From Salinimicrobium sp964572365 (GTDB taxonomy: Bacteria; Bacteroidota; Bacteroidia; Flavobacteriales; Flavobacteriaceae), in the NCBI GenBank assembly GCA_964572365.1, contig CAZNFK010000112.1, positions 1-6,767 of the forward strand: DNA of 6,767 bases, written 5' to 3'. The notes beneath the pieces are model-generated. The model did not search any database. It saw only the letters and a list, made by a program, of their open reading frames with translations, and was not told the origin of the DNA. Position numbers and translations under genes: made by a program. Shown here in pieces: positions 1 to 5,997 of the stretch (position 1 is its first letter; every line of letters begins with the position of its first letter).

Positions 1-642
1 TTTGAGGATGAATACCTGGCAGTGATCCATAAACCCGCGGGCATCGTAGTGAGTGGCAACAGCTTTAAGACCATCGCCAATGCCCTGCCCCAGAACCTGG
101 AAACGAGCAACCTGCCCGATGCTACCACCCCTCGACCCGTTCACCGGCTGGACCATGCCACCACCGGACTCTTACTCGTGGGGAAGACAGCGAACAGTAT
201 CAGGCAACTGAATAAACTTTTCGAGGAGAAAAAGGTGCAGAAAACCTATTATGCGGTATGTATTCAAAAAATGGAATCCGGCGGAAGGATCACCGAACCG
301 GTTGACGACAAGCCGGCAACTTCCCGGTATCAGCTTTGTGAAAGTGTTGCTTCGGAAAGATTCGGCCATCTTAACCTGGTACGGCTGCACCCGGAAACAG
401 GAAGAAGGCACCAGCTGCGCAAGCACCTCTCAGGCATGGGAAATCCCATTTTGGGTGACAAAGAATACGGGAAAGAAAAGCTCATCCTGAAGGGCAAAGG
501 CATGTACCTGCACGCCTTTTCCCTGGATTTTGTTCATCCCTTTACCAAAGAGAAAATGCACTTCGAAGACGAGCTTCCAAAAAAATTCAGAAAGATCTTT
601 CAGCCCGAAAAAGAAGTCAGCCTTTTCAGGAAAAACAGTTAA
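1..642 (+). CDS. RluA-family RNA pseudouridine synthase, 5'-truncated by window edge
   Basis: Enzymes of this family isomerise specific uridines of rRNA or tRNA to pseudouridine in the cytoplasm. The reading frame is open from base 1 (FEDEYLAVIHKPAG...), so the GTG at 22 is internal and the true start lies upstream. The family core is visible: HKPAG near the start, then the catalytic motif HRLDHATTG, with the catalytic Asp encoded at 151-153. Near the C-terminus is the conserved block LHPETGRRHQLRKHL, followed by GNPILGDKEYG. The frame ends with TAA at 640-642, giving 213 codons in the window. Small family members are about 220-240 residues, so only a short N-terminus may be missing, but an upstream S4 RNA-binding domain cannot be excluded. 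The exact target (RluA, RluC, RluD or TruC type) cannot be decided from this fragment. No terminator is obvious before the next gene 88 bases downstream. Confidence 0.93.
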   Translation, partial: FEDEYLAVIHKPAGIVVSGNSFKTIANALPQNLETSNLPDATTPRPVHRLDHATTGLLLVGKTANSIRQLNKLFEEKKVQKTYYAVCIQKMESGGRITEPVDDKPATSRYQLCESVASERFGHLNLVRLHPETGRRHQLRKHLSGMGNPILGDKEYGKEKLILKGKGMYLHAFSLDFVHPFTKEKMHFEDELPKKFRKIFQPEKEVSLFRKNS

Positions 643-730
643 ATTGATTAAAGTGTTTAGCTCTGTAAAAAAATCGCAATACATCTGAAACCGCAACTGC
701 AGGAGCCATTCACCTCAAGCATTGAAAATC

Positions 731-1078
731 ATGGAACACAAGATCTTTAAAATGCCTTTTTCAAATGTATATCCGCATTATGTGAACAAAGTGGAGAAAA
801 AAGGCCGTAAAAAAGAGGAACTGGATGAGATCATTTGCTGGCTCACAGGTTACGATAAAAAAACGCTGCAGCAACAGATCGAGAATAAAACCGATTTTGA
901 ACATTTCTTTGCCCAGGCACCCAAACTCAATCCAAATGTCTCAAAGATCACGGGAGTCATCTGCGGCCACCGGGTAGAAGAGATCGACGATCCCTTAATG
1001 CAAAAGATCCGTTACCTGGACAAGCTTGTAGACGAACTGGCAAGGGGTAAGTCGATGGAAAAGATCCTGAGAAAATAG
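731..1078 (+). CDS. DUF2200 family protein
   Basis: This is a 115-residue soluble protein of a widely conserved family with no assigned function. I recognise the family from its near-invariant stretches: HKIFKMPFSNVYPHYVNK at the N-terminus, ELDEIICWLTGYD in the middle, FFAQAPKLNPN, ITGVICGHRVEEIDDPLMQ, and the ending RYLDKLVDELARGKSMEKIL. There is no signal peptide or membrane segment. Length matches the usual roughly 115-120 residues. I chose ATG at 731 because the family begins right there (M-E-H-K-I-F); a TTG at 722 is in frame and would add three residues. An AGGAG at 701-705 is too far from ATG 731 to be a convincing ribosome site, which is normal for Bacteroidota. It lies downstream of the pseudouridine synthase on the same strand and converges with the cupin gene. 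A biochemical role cannot be inferred from this context. Confidence 0.9.
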   Translation: MEHKIFKMPFSNVYPHYVNKVEKKGRKKEELDEIICWLTGYDKKTLQQQIENKTDFEHFFAQAPKLNPNVSKITGVICGHRVEEIDDPLMQKIRYLDKLVDELARGKSMEKILRK

Positions 1079-1205
1079 CAGAGGGCTGAGGGCAGCGCAA
1101 ATTCTGGTCTTCCAAAAAAGATGCTGGAAATGCCTTTTTAAAAAACCTTTTTCTGCGCTTTTTCTTTTCAGAAGCAATGATACCCGGCGATCGCTTTCTG
1201 AGAAA

Positions 1206-1592
1206 TTATTGATTCACTTTTTCTTTCATATGATCAATGACATGGGCATGTTCTTCCTGGGGGCTGAACATGATGATTTCGGCATCCTTATCAACCTTCA
1301 CATTATGCCCCGGCGGCCAGTAAAAAAGATCCTTCGCGTTGACCACCTCCTTTACCCCGTGAGCGTCTGTAGTGGTGATCTGTCCGCTTAAGACATAGCC
1401 CCAGTGAGGGCACTGGCACAGATCATCTTTGAGCCCCATAAACAAGGGAGTAGTGTCTACTCCTTCTGAAAGGCTAAAATACTCTCCGCTGATCTTTCCC
1501 AGGCCGCCTGCTTCCCCAAAGTTCATGTGTTGACGCAGGGTAGCTCCCGGGATCTGCATCTTCACTTCAATGTTGTCTCTTGAAATTTTCAT
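1206..1592 (-). CDS. Small single-domain cupin protein
   Basis: This 128-residue protein is predicted to fold as one cupin beta-barrel. The first conserved motif is degenerate: CQCPHWGYVLSGQI at residues 59-72, with H63 and an unusual Cys-x-Cys-Pro-His. The second is DLFYWPPGHNVKV at 88-100, with Pro-Pro-Gly-His at 93-96. Further His and Glu residues cluster at the C-terminus (EEHAHVIDHMKEK). These could bind a metal, but the classic HxH plus Glu set of motif 1 is not present, so catalysis is uncertain. Many such small cupins are sensors or binding proteins rather than enzymes. There is no signal peptide. The ATG at 1592 is supported by a purine-rich GAGAGGAGTT directly upstream. The gene stands alone, separated by 399 bases from the upstream minus-strand gene and its terminator, so it should have its own promoter. 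It converges with the DUF2200 gene across 127 bases in which I see no convincing terminator. Confidence 0.85.
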   Translation of the reverse strand: MKISRDNIEVKMQIPGATLRQHMNFGEAGGLGKISGEYFSLSEGVDTTPLFMGLKDDLCQCPHWGYVLSGQITTTDAHGVKEVVNAKDLFYWPPGHNVKVDKDAEIIMFSPQEEHAHVIDHMKEKVNQ

Positions 1593-1594
1593 AA

Positions 1595-1602
1595 CTCCTC
1601 TC
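1595..1602 (-). promoter_or_regulatory. Shine-Dalgarno-like site of the cupin gene
   Basis: Read on the minus strand this is GAGAGGAG followed by TT and the ATG. The spacing from AGGAG to the ATG is only 2 bases (4 from AGAGG), so it is tight but supports the chosen start. The other complete genes here lack a well-placed site of this kind, which makes it stand out. Confidence 0.45.
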
Positions 1603-1772
1603 TTTTAAATTAAACACCTGGCAGTAGCCTTAAAATGGCCTATAATTAACCTTTAATCAATTAGTTAAGTTACTGAAAATTTAATTTTCTTTTCCCCGAA
1701 GCAACAAAAAATAGTCCCTGTTTTTAAAGAGCCAGAAAATCCATTTTTGGGCCTAATTTTCTTTATCCTTTG

Positions 1773-1970
1773 CTATCTTTCTTCAGGATCGAAAGCCTGG
1801 ATAACATGATCGCCCTCACTCAACGGGAGTTGAAGAATTTTTAGAATAAGTTTTCCCTTTGAATTGATGTCCTTCAAAGCCAAAAGAAACCCTATTTCAG
1901 CGAAGTTCAGTGAGCTCAGCGGGAGTTTTGCTGAATTATAAAGAACAAAAAAACCGGCATCACTGCCGGC
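1773..1970 (-). other. 65-codon open stretch without ATG; possible gene relic or unannotated small gene
   Basis: On the minus strand the frame is open from the GCC at 1970-1968 to TAG at 1775-1773. It translates to a plausible hydrophobic/charged mix including NFAEIGFLLALKDI, KGKLILKILQLPLSEGD and HVIQAFDPEER before the stop. It is in the same frame as the preceding repeat-protein gene but separated from it by stops at 1992 and 1971. There is no ATG or GTG in the frame, only TTG codons, and its 5' end lies in the terminator. The short LPLS motif occurs twice (AKLPLSS and LQLPLSE). I do not recognise a family. It could be the decayed 3' end of a gene or chance openness. Confidence 0.22.
1947..1970 (-). 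terminator. Intrinsic terminator of the hendecad-repeat protein gene
   Basis: On the minus strand this reads as stem TGCC-type arm CCGGCA/TGCCGG (1954-1959 paired with 1964-1969, six base pairs, five of them GC) around a four-base loop, immediately followed by seven Ts (1953-1947). It starts about 20 bases after the TAA of the gene at 1992-2570, the classical position and form for Rho-independent termination. Confidence 0.85.
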
Positions 1971-1991
1971 TTATGCTTTTTCTGAATATTA

Positions 1992-2570
1992 TTACTGTTT
2001 TCTTCCTTTGCTTCTCAGCTCACGTTCCTTTTTACGGAGTTCTCTTTCACGCTCAGCCGCCTTCTGAGCCCGTTCCCGGTGCCATTCGGCTGCTTTTAAC
2101 GCTCTTTCCCTGCTCCATTCAGCATTATCTTTTAAGAATTCTCTTTCCAGTTCTGCCGCTTCCTTTGCGCGTTCGCGGTACCATTCGGCTTCCTCTTTGG
2201 CCAGTTCCCTTTCCATTTCAGAATTGTACTTTCTCATTTCCCTGGCTCTTTCCGCGGCTTCCTTGGCTCTTTCGCGGTAGAATTCGGCATCTGCTTTGGC
2301 CATCTCCCGGTAAGCTTCGGCCTGGTCTTTTCTTTCTTCCCGTCGTAGTTCTGCTAATTCCTTAGCGCGCTCCCGGTGCCACTCGGCTTCCTCTTTCGCT
2401 CTCTCCCGGTAAAATTTCTCCCGGGCCTTCTCCTCTTTTCGGGCCTCTTTGGCGATCTCTTTCCGCTCCTTTACTCTTTCCTTGTTTTCCTTACCTCTCT
2501 CCTGTGCAAAGGCAGAATAACCGGAAAACAGGAAAAATACACTTGCAAATAATATGGTTAATTTTTTCAT
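1992..2570 (-). CDS. Exported hendecad-repeat (11-residue) long-helix protein
   Basis: This 192-residue protein has no recognisable catalytic domain. Residues 1-22 form a signal peptide (MKK, hydrophobic core, then SAFA before Q23), so it should be exported to the periplasm or beyond. Residues 23-52 are highly charged (K/E/R). Residues 53-184 are exactly twelve gapless 11-residue units of the kind WYRERAKEAAE. Arg at position 3, Glu at 4 and Glu at 11 occur in all twelve, Ala at 10 in ten, and an aromatic residue often at 1 or 2. Eleven residues equal three helical turns, so the region should be one long alpha-helix: a right-handed hendecad coiled coil or a salt-bridge-stabilised single helix. 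The unit resembles 11-mers of group 3 LEA proteins in periodicity, but aromatic and Arg content differ and I infer no function. The basic tail is LRSKGRKQ. No Shine-Dalgarno is visible. It is followed by a strong terminator. Confidence 0.85.
   Translation of the reverse strand: MKKLTILFASVFFLFSGYSAFAQERGKENKERVKERKEIAKEARKEEKAREKFYRERAKEEAEWHRERAKELAELRREERKDQAEAYREMAKADAEFYRERAKEAAERAREMRKYNSEMERELAKEEAEWYRERAKEAAELEREFLKDNAEWSRERALKAAEWHRERAQKAAERERELRKKERELRSKGRKQ
2019..2414 (-). repeat. Four 99-bp (33-residue) super-repeats, each of three 33-bp hendecad units
   Basis: The twelve 11-residue units of the exported protein fall into four triplets: 2316-2414, 2217-2315, 2118-2216 and 2019-2117. 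In each triplet the middle unit is the most alike (WHRERAKELAE, FYRERAKEAAE, WYRERAKEAAE, WHRERAQKAAE). The third unit differs by having Arg or Leu instead of Ala at position 6 and mostly Asp/Tyr with Gln/Asn at positions 8-9 (for example LEREFLKDNAE). At DNA level related segments such as GGTACCATTCGGC and GGTGCCATTCGGC recur, but the copies are well diverged, so the array is old rather than a recent slippage product. Confidence 0.8.
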
Positions 2571-2632
2571 GATCGATTAATTTTCAGGTTAATATACAAT
2601 GATTATACCATTTCTGCAGCTCTTATTTTATA

Positions 2633-2653
2633 TGATCAGCAGTAGCCTGATCA
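2633..2653. repeat. Inverted repeat (TGATCAG/CTGATCA) after the SDR gene
   Basis: A perfect 7-base-pair stem (2633-2639 with 2647-2653) surrounds a 7-base loop, 11 bases past the SDR stop codon. In the SDR transcript it could fold as a hairpin, but it is followed by TATAAAATAAG rather than a U run, so it is at best a weak terminator or 3'-end stabiliser. Its GATCA arm shares sequence with the neighbouring heptamer array. Confidence 0.4.
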
Positions 2654-2682
2654 TTGATCATTGCTAATTGATCATTGCTATG
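2648..2682. repeat. Heptanucleotide-period array overlapping the 3' end of the SDR gene
   Basis: Five consecutive 7-base units: TGATCAT three times (2648-2654, 2655-2661, 2669-2675), TGCTAAT at 2662-2668 and TGCTATG at 2676-2682. The array runs from the intergenic space into the last codons of the SDR gene, so that the stop codon (2664-2666) and the terminal Met-Ile-Asn are encoded by repeat units. Confidence 0.65.
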
Positions 2683-3482
2683 AACTCATACTCCAGCTCC
2701 CGCATCACTTTAGAGGCTGAAATGATCTTTCCTACGGAAGGTTTTGAGTGATCAAATTCCGGAAGCTCCAGGCCGAGTTCTTTTGCCTTTTTGAGGTAAT
2801 ATTCTTCTTTTGGAGGATTCAGCGGATACACAGCATTATAGACCTTTCCAAAAATACCTTTTTCAAGGATCTTCAGAATAATACCGATACAGTCCTCCTG
2901 ATGAATGAGATTTACCGGCCCCAGCGGATTGGCCAGGTTTTTCCTGCCGGCCATATATTTTATCGGATGTCTTCCGGCGCCAATGAGTCCGCCAAACCTC
3001 AGCACAGTGGTGTCAAAAGTGGCATTTTCAAGGAGTATTTCTTCTGCAGAAGCAAGTTCCTGTCCCGACCGTGAAGTGGCATTTGGCAGCGTATCTTCGG
3101 TATAGATCTTGAAGCTTTCGGTTTCTTCATACACCGAAATAGAAGAGACAAAAAGCACTTTTTTGACTCCCGATTTTTCGATGGCTTCGGAAAGCTTCCG
3201 GATTCCTCCTGAAAAATCCAGGTTGGGATCTTTCCTCAGTCCCGGCGGAATATCCACGATCAAAACATCAGTCTCCTGCAGAAATTTGTTGATATCGCCG
3301 GTAATTCCTTCCGCAGCAACTTTGACCAGGTAAGGTTCTACTCCCGCTTCTTCAAGCAACGGCAATTTTTCTACCGAAGTGGTAGAACCCTTCACCGAAA
3401 AGCCTTTTTTCAGCAGTTCTTTGGCCAGCGGCATTCCCAGCCAACCGACTCCTAATATTGCTATTTGTTTTATTTCTGTCAT
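2664..3482 (-). CDS. YeeZ-like NAD(P)-binding SDR / NAD-dependent epimerase family protein
   Basis: This is a 272-residue cytoplasmic Rossmann-fold protein. The N-terminus has the dinucleotide-binding glycine motif GVGWLG (residues 11-16) after a beta-strand (KQIAIL). The strand VLIVDIPPG follows around residue 73, then KKVLFVSSISVYEE at 107-120, the strand/serine/tyrosine region of extended SDRs, TVLRFGGLIGAGR around 159-171, and the epimerase-like substrate-domain motif NLIHQEDC at 191-198. The expected lysine of the catalytic YxxxK is absent after Y118, as in atypical SDRs such as E. coli YeeZ, so epimerase activity should not be assumed and the substrate is unknown. The start ATG at 3482 sits four residues before the first strand, as usual. 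The C-terminus stops inside a heptamer array shortly after LEYEF. It lies 59 bases downstream of the peptidase gene on the same strand and could share its transcript. Confidence 0.85.
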   Translation of the reverse strand: MTEIKQIAILGVGWLGMPLAKELLKKGFSVKGSTTSVEKLPLLEEAGVEPYLVKVAAEGITGDINKFLQETDVLIVDIPPGLRKDPNLDFSGGIRKLSEAIEKSGVKKVLFVSSISVYEETESFKIYTEDTLPNATSRSGQELASAEEILLENATFDTTVLRFGGLIGAGRHPIKYMAGRKNLANPLGPVNLIHQEDCIGIILKILEKGIFGKVYNAVYPLNPPKEEYYLKKAKELGLELPEFDHSKPSVGKIISASKVMRELEYEFIAMIN

Positions 3483-3490
3483 TGGTTTAG

Positions 3491-3539
3491 TGATCGGGGA
3501 TTGGAGATTGGAGATTGGCTCTTGATTCTTGCTTCTTCC
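3491..3539. repeat. Second heptanucleotide-period array, between peptidase and SDR genes
   Basis: Seven successive 7-base units fill nearly the whole gap between the two genes. On the plus strand there are one GGATTGG (3498-3504) and two identical AGATTGG (3505-3511, 3512-3518), flanked by TGATCGG before and by CTCTTGA, TTCTTGC and TTCTTCC after. The array ends two bases from the peptidase stop codon. The unit sequence differs from that of the array at 2648-2682, but period and position after a gene end are the same. Confidence 0.6.
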
Positions 3540-3541
3540 TT

Positions 3542-5857
3542 TTATTCTAATTTAAAAGAACTTTTCAAAACCACCGCATCGTTCAGCACAAAAGGCCGGG
3601 GGATCATGCCTTCTTTCCTTGGCTTTACCTCCAGTTGCGGATGTTCAAAAAGATCATACGCCGCCTCGTAGTATTGAATGGTAGGGTGCATCCCCTTTTC
3701 CACGCTCAGCTCCAGCCGAAGGGTATCCCGACTCACGGGATAATATTGAAGCAGCCGGTCACTCCAACGGTTGGTGAACACGTGAAGGTCACTGAATTCG
3801 GGCTGTAGCTTAGGAGCTTCCTTTCCGTTGACGGTAAAGCTTCGGAAGTCGAAGGTCTTATCCAGGAATAGTTCGATGCGATTAATGTCCCGGTTGGGAG
3901 CGATCTTCACCGAATAAGCATCCACCTCAGGATTGATCGACGCCCTTTTCTCCACCCCAATAAAAGGTGCCGGAATCTCCACTTCAGGAGCCACGGCAGT
4001 ATGTTTGAAGTCTGACCCGTACTTGCTGCTGAATTCCGGTTTCTGTACGGCAGCTTTTGAAGAATCTTCAAAATAAGGAGCGTTCCATTCATCCAGGTTG
4101 TGATCGTAAGAATTCCAGGTGGCCACCTCTTTTTCGTCATCGTAAAGGTATACCAGGCTGTTGGGGCGGGGCCTTTCCGCAGAAAAATCGGCTGTAAAAT
4201 GTGCAAGAAAAAAGACCCCCAGAAAAGTGAGGAAACTCAAAAATCCGAACAATTGCAGTTTCCGATAATGAGAGAAAACCGGCCACAGGAGCACCCAGAG
4301 CAGCACGGTGAGGATCGCCGATACGAACAGGATCTTCAATCCCAGCGCCACCGGAAAGCGTACTATAAAATTGGTGAGTATAAAAATGGAGGGCAGGCTC
4401 AAAAAGGCTTGAGCCAGGAGTTCGTATTTTGGTCTTTTTAAAAGCAGGAAAAGCTGTATGATCCCAAAGAAGACGGGGATGATGAAATAGGCAGCTCCTT
4501 TAAGAAATACGGCTGTAAGTAAACTCAACAAGATCCAGAAGAAGACCGGCGCCACAAAAAGATCGGCTGAATTTTCAGGTTTCCTAAAACGGTTGTACGT
4601 ATAAAATACCACGGCCAGGCTTAGAAAGATGACTGCCGCGATGTAATAATACCCGTTGTAGGTAAAGCCGTGTTCCATCTCAAGGTATTGCGGATACAGA
4701 AACAAAGCAAGTTTCCATAAACCATAGCCCAGCAGTCCGCTTAAGGTAAGAGCAATGAGCAATGGCAGAAAACCTTTAAAGACCGCGGAAACCTGCAGGT
4801 GTTTTTTATAGAATCCGTAGACCAGCACAGCCAGGAACGCGATCACTCCCAGTACCAGCATGGGCCATATCCATGAATAGGGGTACATGACAAGATCAAA
4901 AATTGGGATATTGAAAAAGACAAGATCCTCTTCAGAAGCCATTTCTTCAATGGGTTTTTCGCTGAAGTAATTCAGCAGCGGCATCAGGTAGCTTCCCTGG
5001 TGGGCAAGGGTATTAATGTCGAGGTTTTCCGGAGTGTCTGTGGCTGTATGATAATCATAGTGGTCGTCAATAAAGGCAAAATTGAAGCCGTTTATATCGC
5101 CCTGTTCCCGCAGCACGGTAAGGTCTGTATCATTGGGCAGCATTTTATACACACTGTAAACCAGGGAATTCGTTACGGGATATTCCACCCCCGCCTGCAT
5201 GAATTCCTCCAGCAACGCCCTATTGCCCCCGTTGGTTTCCAGGAACATGAAAGGATTGCCTCCGCTTCCGCGGGATTCAAAATTCAGCGCCAGCCCCACG
5301 TCCTGTGCCCATGGATGCTCCTCCACAAAAATGTCGGCACCGTTAAGGCCAAGTTCTTCGGCATCGGTAAACAGCAGGATGATATCATTCACAGGTTTTT
5401 TCCCAGATGCGAGATAAGCACGAACGCTTTCCAGGATAGTGGCCACACCACTGGCCGCATCGCTGGCACCGTGAGAGGAATGCATGGCAGAATCATAATG
5501 CGTGAGCAGCAAAAGGGCTTTGCCGTTCCCGGATCCTTCTATGCGGGAAAGAATATTTTGAGGCCGGGTGATCAATCCTTTATTATTGAGCGAATAAGCT
5601 TCCTGGGTTTGCACGAGAAGCCCCATCTTTTCAAGTTGGGATACGATGTAATTGCGTGCCTCCCGGTGAGCGGCACTTCCTACATAATGCGGTTCTTTTG
5701 CCAGGGCTTCTACATGCGAGAAAGCTCTTTGCACCGAAAATTCTTCCGCAGGAACATTATCCCTAATTTCCACGTGAGGTCCGGTTCCATAGAAACTCCA
5801 GAAGATCGCGGCGACCAGGATTAGAAAGGCAATGAGGGGCTGTGTTTTTTTCACCAT
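3542..5857 (-). CDS. M28 family zinc metallopeptidase with a multi-span membrane domain
   Basis: This is a 771-residue membrane aminopeptidase-like protein. Residues 7-23 are an N-terminal membrane anchor. Residues about 40-300 form an M28 catalytic domain with the full set of expected residues by position: H120 and D122 (THYDS), D133 (SDAASG), E167 and E168 (DAEELG, general base and zinc ligand), E194 (NFESRG) and H270 (HTATDTPEN). About eight hydrophobic segments follow between 320 and 555, then a soluble C-terminal domain (about 555-771). One plus eight spans put both soluble domains on the periplasmic side. The layout resembles eukaryotic ERMP1 and the yeast vacuolar protease Pff1, which also join M28 to a multi-span domain. 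The likely reaction is removal of N-terminal residues from peptides, but this is inferred from the family and the substrate is unknown. It starts the minus-strand group and is divergent from the CBS gene. Confidence 0.92.
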   Translation of the reverse strand: MVKKTQPLIAFLILVAAIFWSFYGTGPHVEIRDNVPAEEFSVQRAFSHVEALAKEPHYVGSAAHREARNYIVSQLEKMGLLVQTQEAYSLNNKGLITRPQNILSRIEGSGNGKALLLLTHYDSAMHSSHGASDAASGVATILESVRAYLASGKKPVNDIILLFTDAEELGLNGADIFVEEHPWAQDVGLALNFESRGSGGNPFMFLETNGGNRALLEEFMQAGVEYPVTNSLVYSVYKMLPNDTDLTVLREQGDINGFNFAFIDDHYDYHTATDTPENLDINTLAHQGSYLMPLLNYFSEKPIEEMASEEDLVFFNIPIFDLVMYPYSWIWPMLVLGVIAFLAVLVYGFYKKHLQVSAVFKGFLPLLIALTLSGLLGYGLWKLALFLYPQYLEMEHGFTYNGYYYIAAVIFLSLAVVFYTYNRFRKPENSADLFVAPVFFWILLSLLTAVFLKGAAYFIIPVFFGIIQLFLLLKRPKYELLAQAFLSLPSIFILTNFIVRFPVALGLKILFVSAILTVLLWVLLWPVFSHYRKLQLFGFLSFLTFLGVFFLAHFTADFSAERPRPNSLVYLYDDEKEVATWNSYDHNLDEWNAPYFEDSSKAAVQKPEFSSKYGSDFKHTAVAPEVEIPAPFIGVEKRASINPEVDAYSVKIAPNRDINRIELFLDKTFDFRSFTVNGKEAPKLQPEFSDLHVFTNRWSDRLLQYYPVSRDTLRLELSVEKGMHPTIQYYEAAYDLFEHPQLEVKPRKEGMIPRPFVLNDAVVLKSSFKLE

Positions 5858-5861
5858 AGCT

Positions 5862-5869
5862 CAAATATA
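5862..5869 (-). promoter_or_regulatory. Possible -7 box (TATATTTG) upstream of the peptidase gene
   Basis: On the minus strand the sequence TATATTTG fits the Bacteroidota consensus TAnnTTTG exactly. It lies only four bases before the peptidase ATG at 5857, so transcription would start at or just inside the start codon, giving a leaderless mRNA. A -33 TTG at the expected distance is not seen (only TTTA near 5890), so the match may be chance in AT-rich DNA. Confidence 0.25.
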
Positions 5870-5997
5870 AATAAAGACCCGGCAAAGAATAAACGTTCTT
5901 CCTACAATATCATAAATAATTCCTAATTGTCATTTTACGATTCGGAAAATTGGCGCAAAATATCTATTTTAAGAACTAACAATCAAATACTTATGCT

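Larger units (their letters stand above)
1593..1991. other. 399-base intergenic region
   Basis: This gap separates the cupin gene from the repeat-protein gene, both on the minus strand. About the first 150 bases (1593-1740) are AT-rich and presumably carry the cupin promoter; I found no clean TTG/TAnnTTTG pair there. 1773-1970 is open on the minus strand without an ATG (see the separate entry). 1947-1970 is the terminator of the repeat-protein gene. No RNA gene or insertion-sequence ends are visible. Two similar 10-mers, CAACGGGAGT (1821-1830) and CAGCGGGAGT (1917-1926), lie 96 bases apart in the same orientation. Confidence 0.6.

Noticed and set aside
1079..1205. T-rich stretch and imperfect inverted repeat (CAGAAGC ... 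GCTTTCTG, 1169-1200) between the converging DUF2200 and cupin genes
   Set aside because: The stem is imperfect with a long loop and no U run follows on either strand, so I did not call a terminator.
1910..2365. 151-codon plus-strand frame opposite the repeat protein
   Set aside because: Its Pro/Leu/Phe-rich repetitive translation is the mirror of the Glu/Arg/Lys-rich hendecads; the signal peptide, terminator and register all support the minus-strand gene.
2602..2610. TGGTATAAT, an extended -10-like sequence upstream of the repeat-protein gene (minus strand)
   Set aside because: There is no -35 partner, and Bacteroidota primary promoters use TTG/TAnnTTTG instead, so an E. coli-type match is weak evidence.
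2648..3539. Heptamer arrays as a CRISPR array or tandem phage attachment sites
   Set aside because: Units are 7 bases with no spacers, and no integrase, cas gene or tRNA is nearby.
5000..5824. 274-codon open frame on the plus strand opposite the peptidase catalytic domain
   Set aside because: It is fully antisense to a convincing M28 domain, its translation is Cys/His/Ile-rich without recognisable motifs, and long antisense frames are common opposite coding DNA of this codon bias.
5950..5972. TTG plus TATTTTAA as a promoter for the CBS gene
   Set aside because: The spacing of about 12 bases is too short and the -7 box departs from TAnnTTTG at its last two bases.
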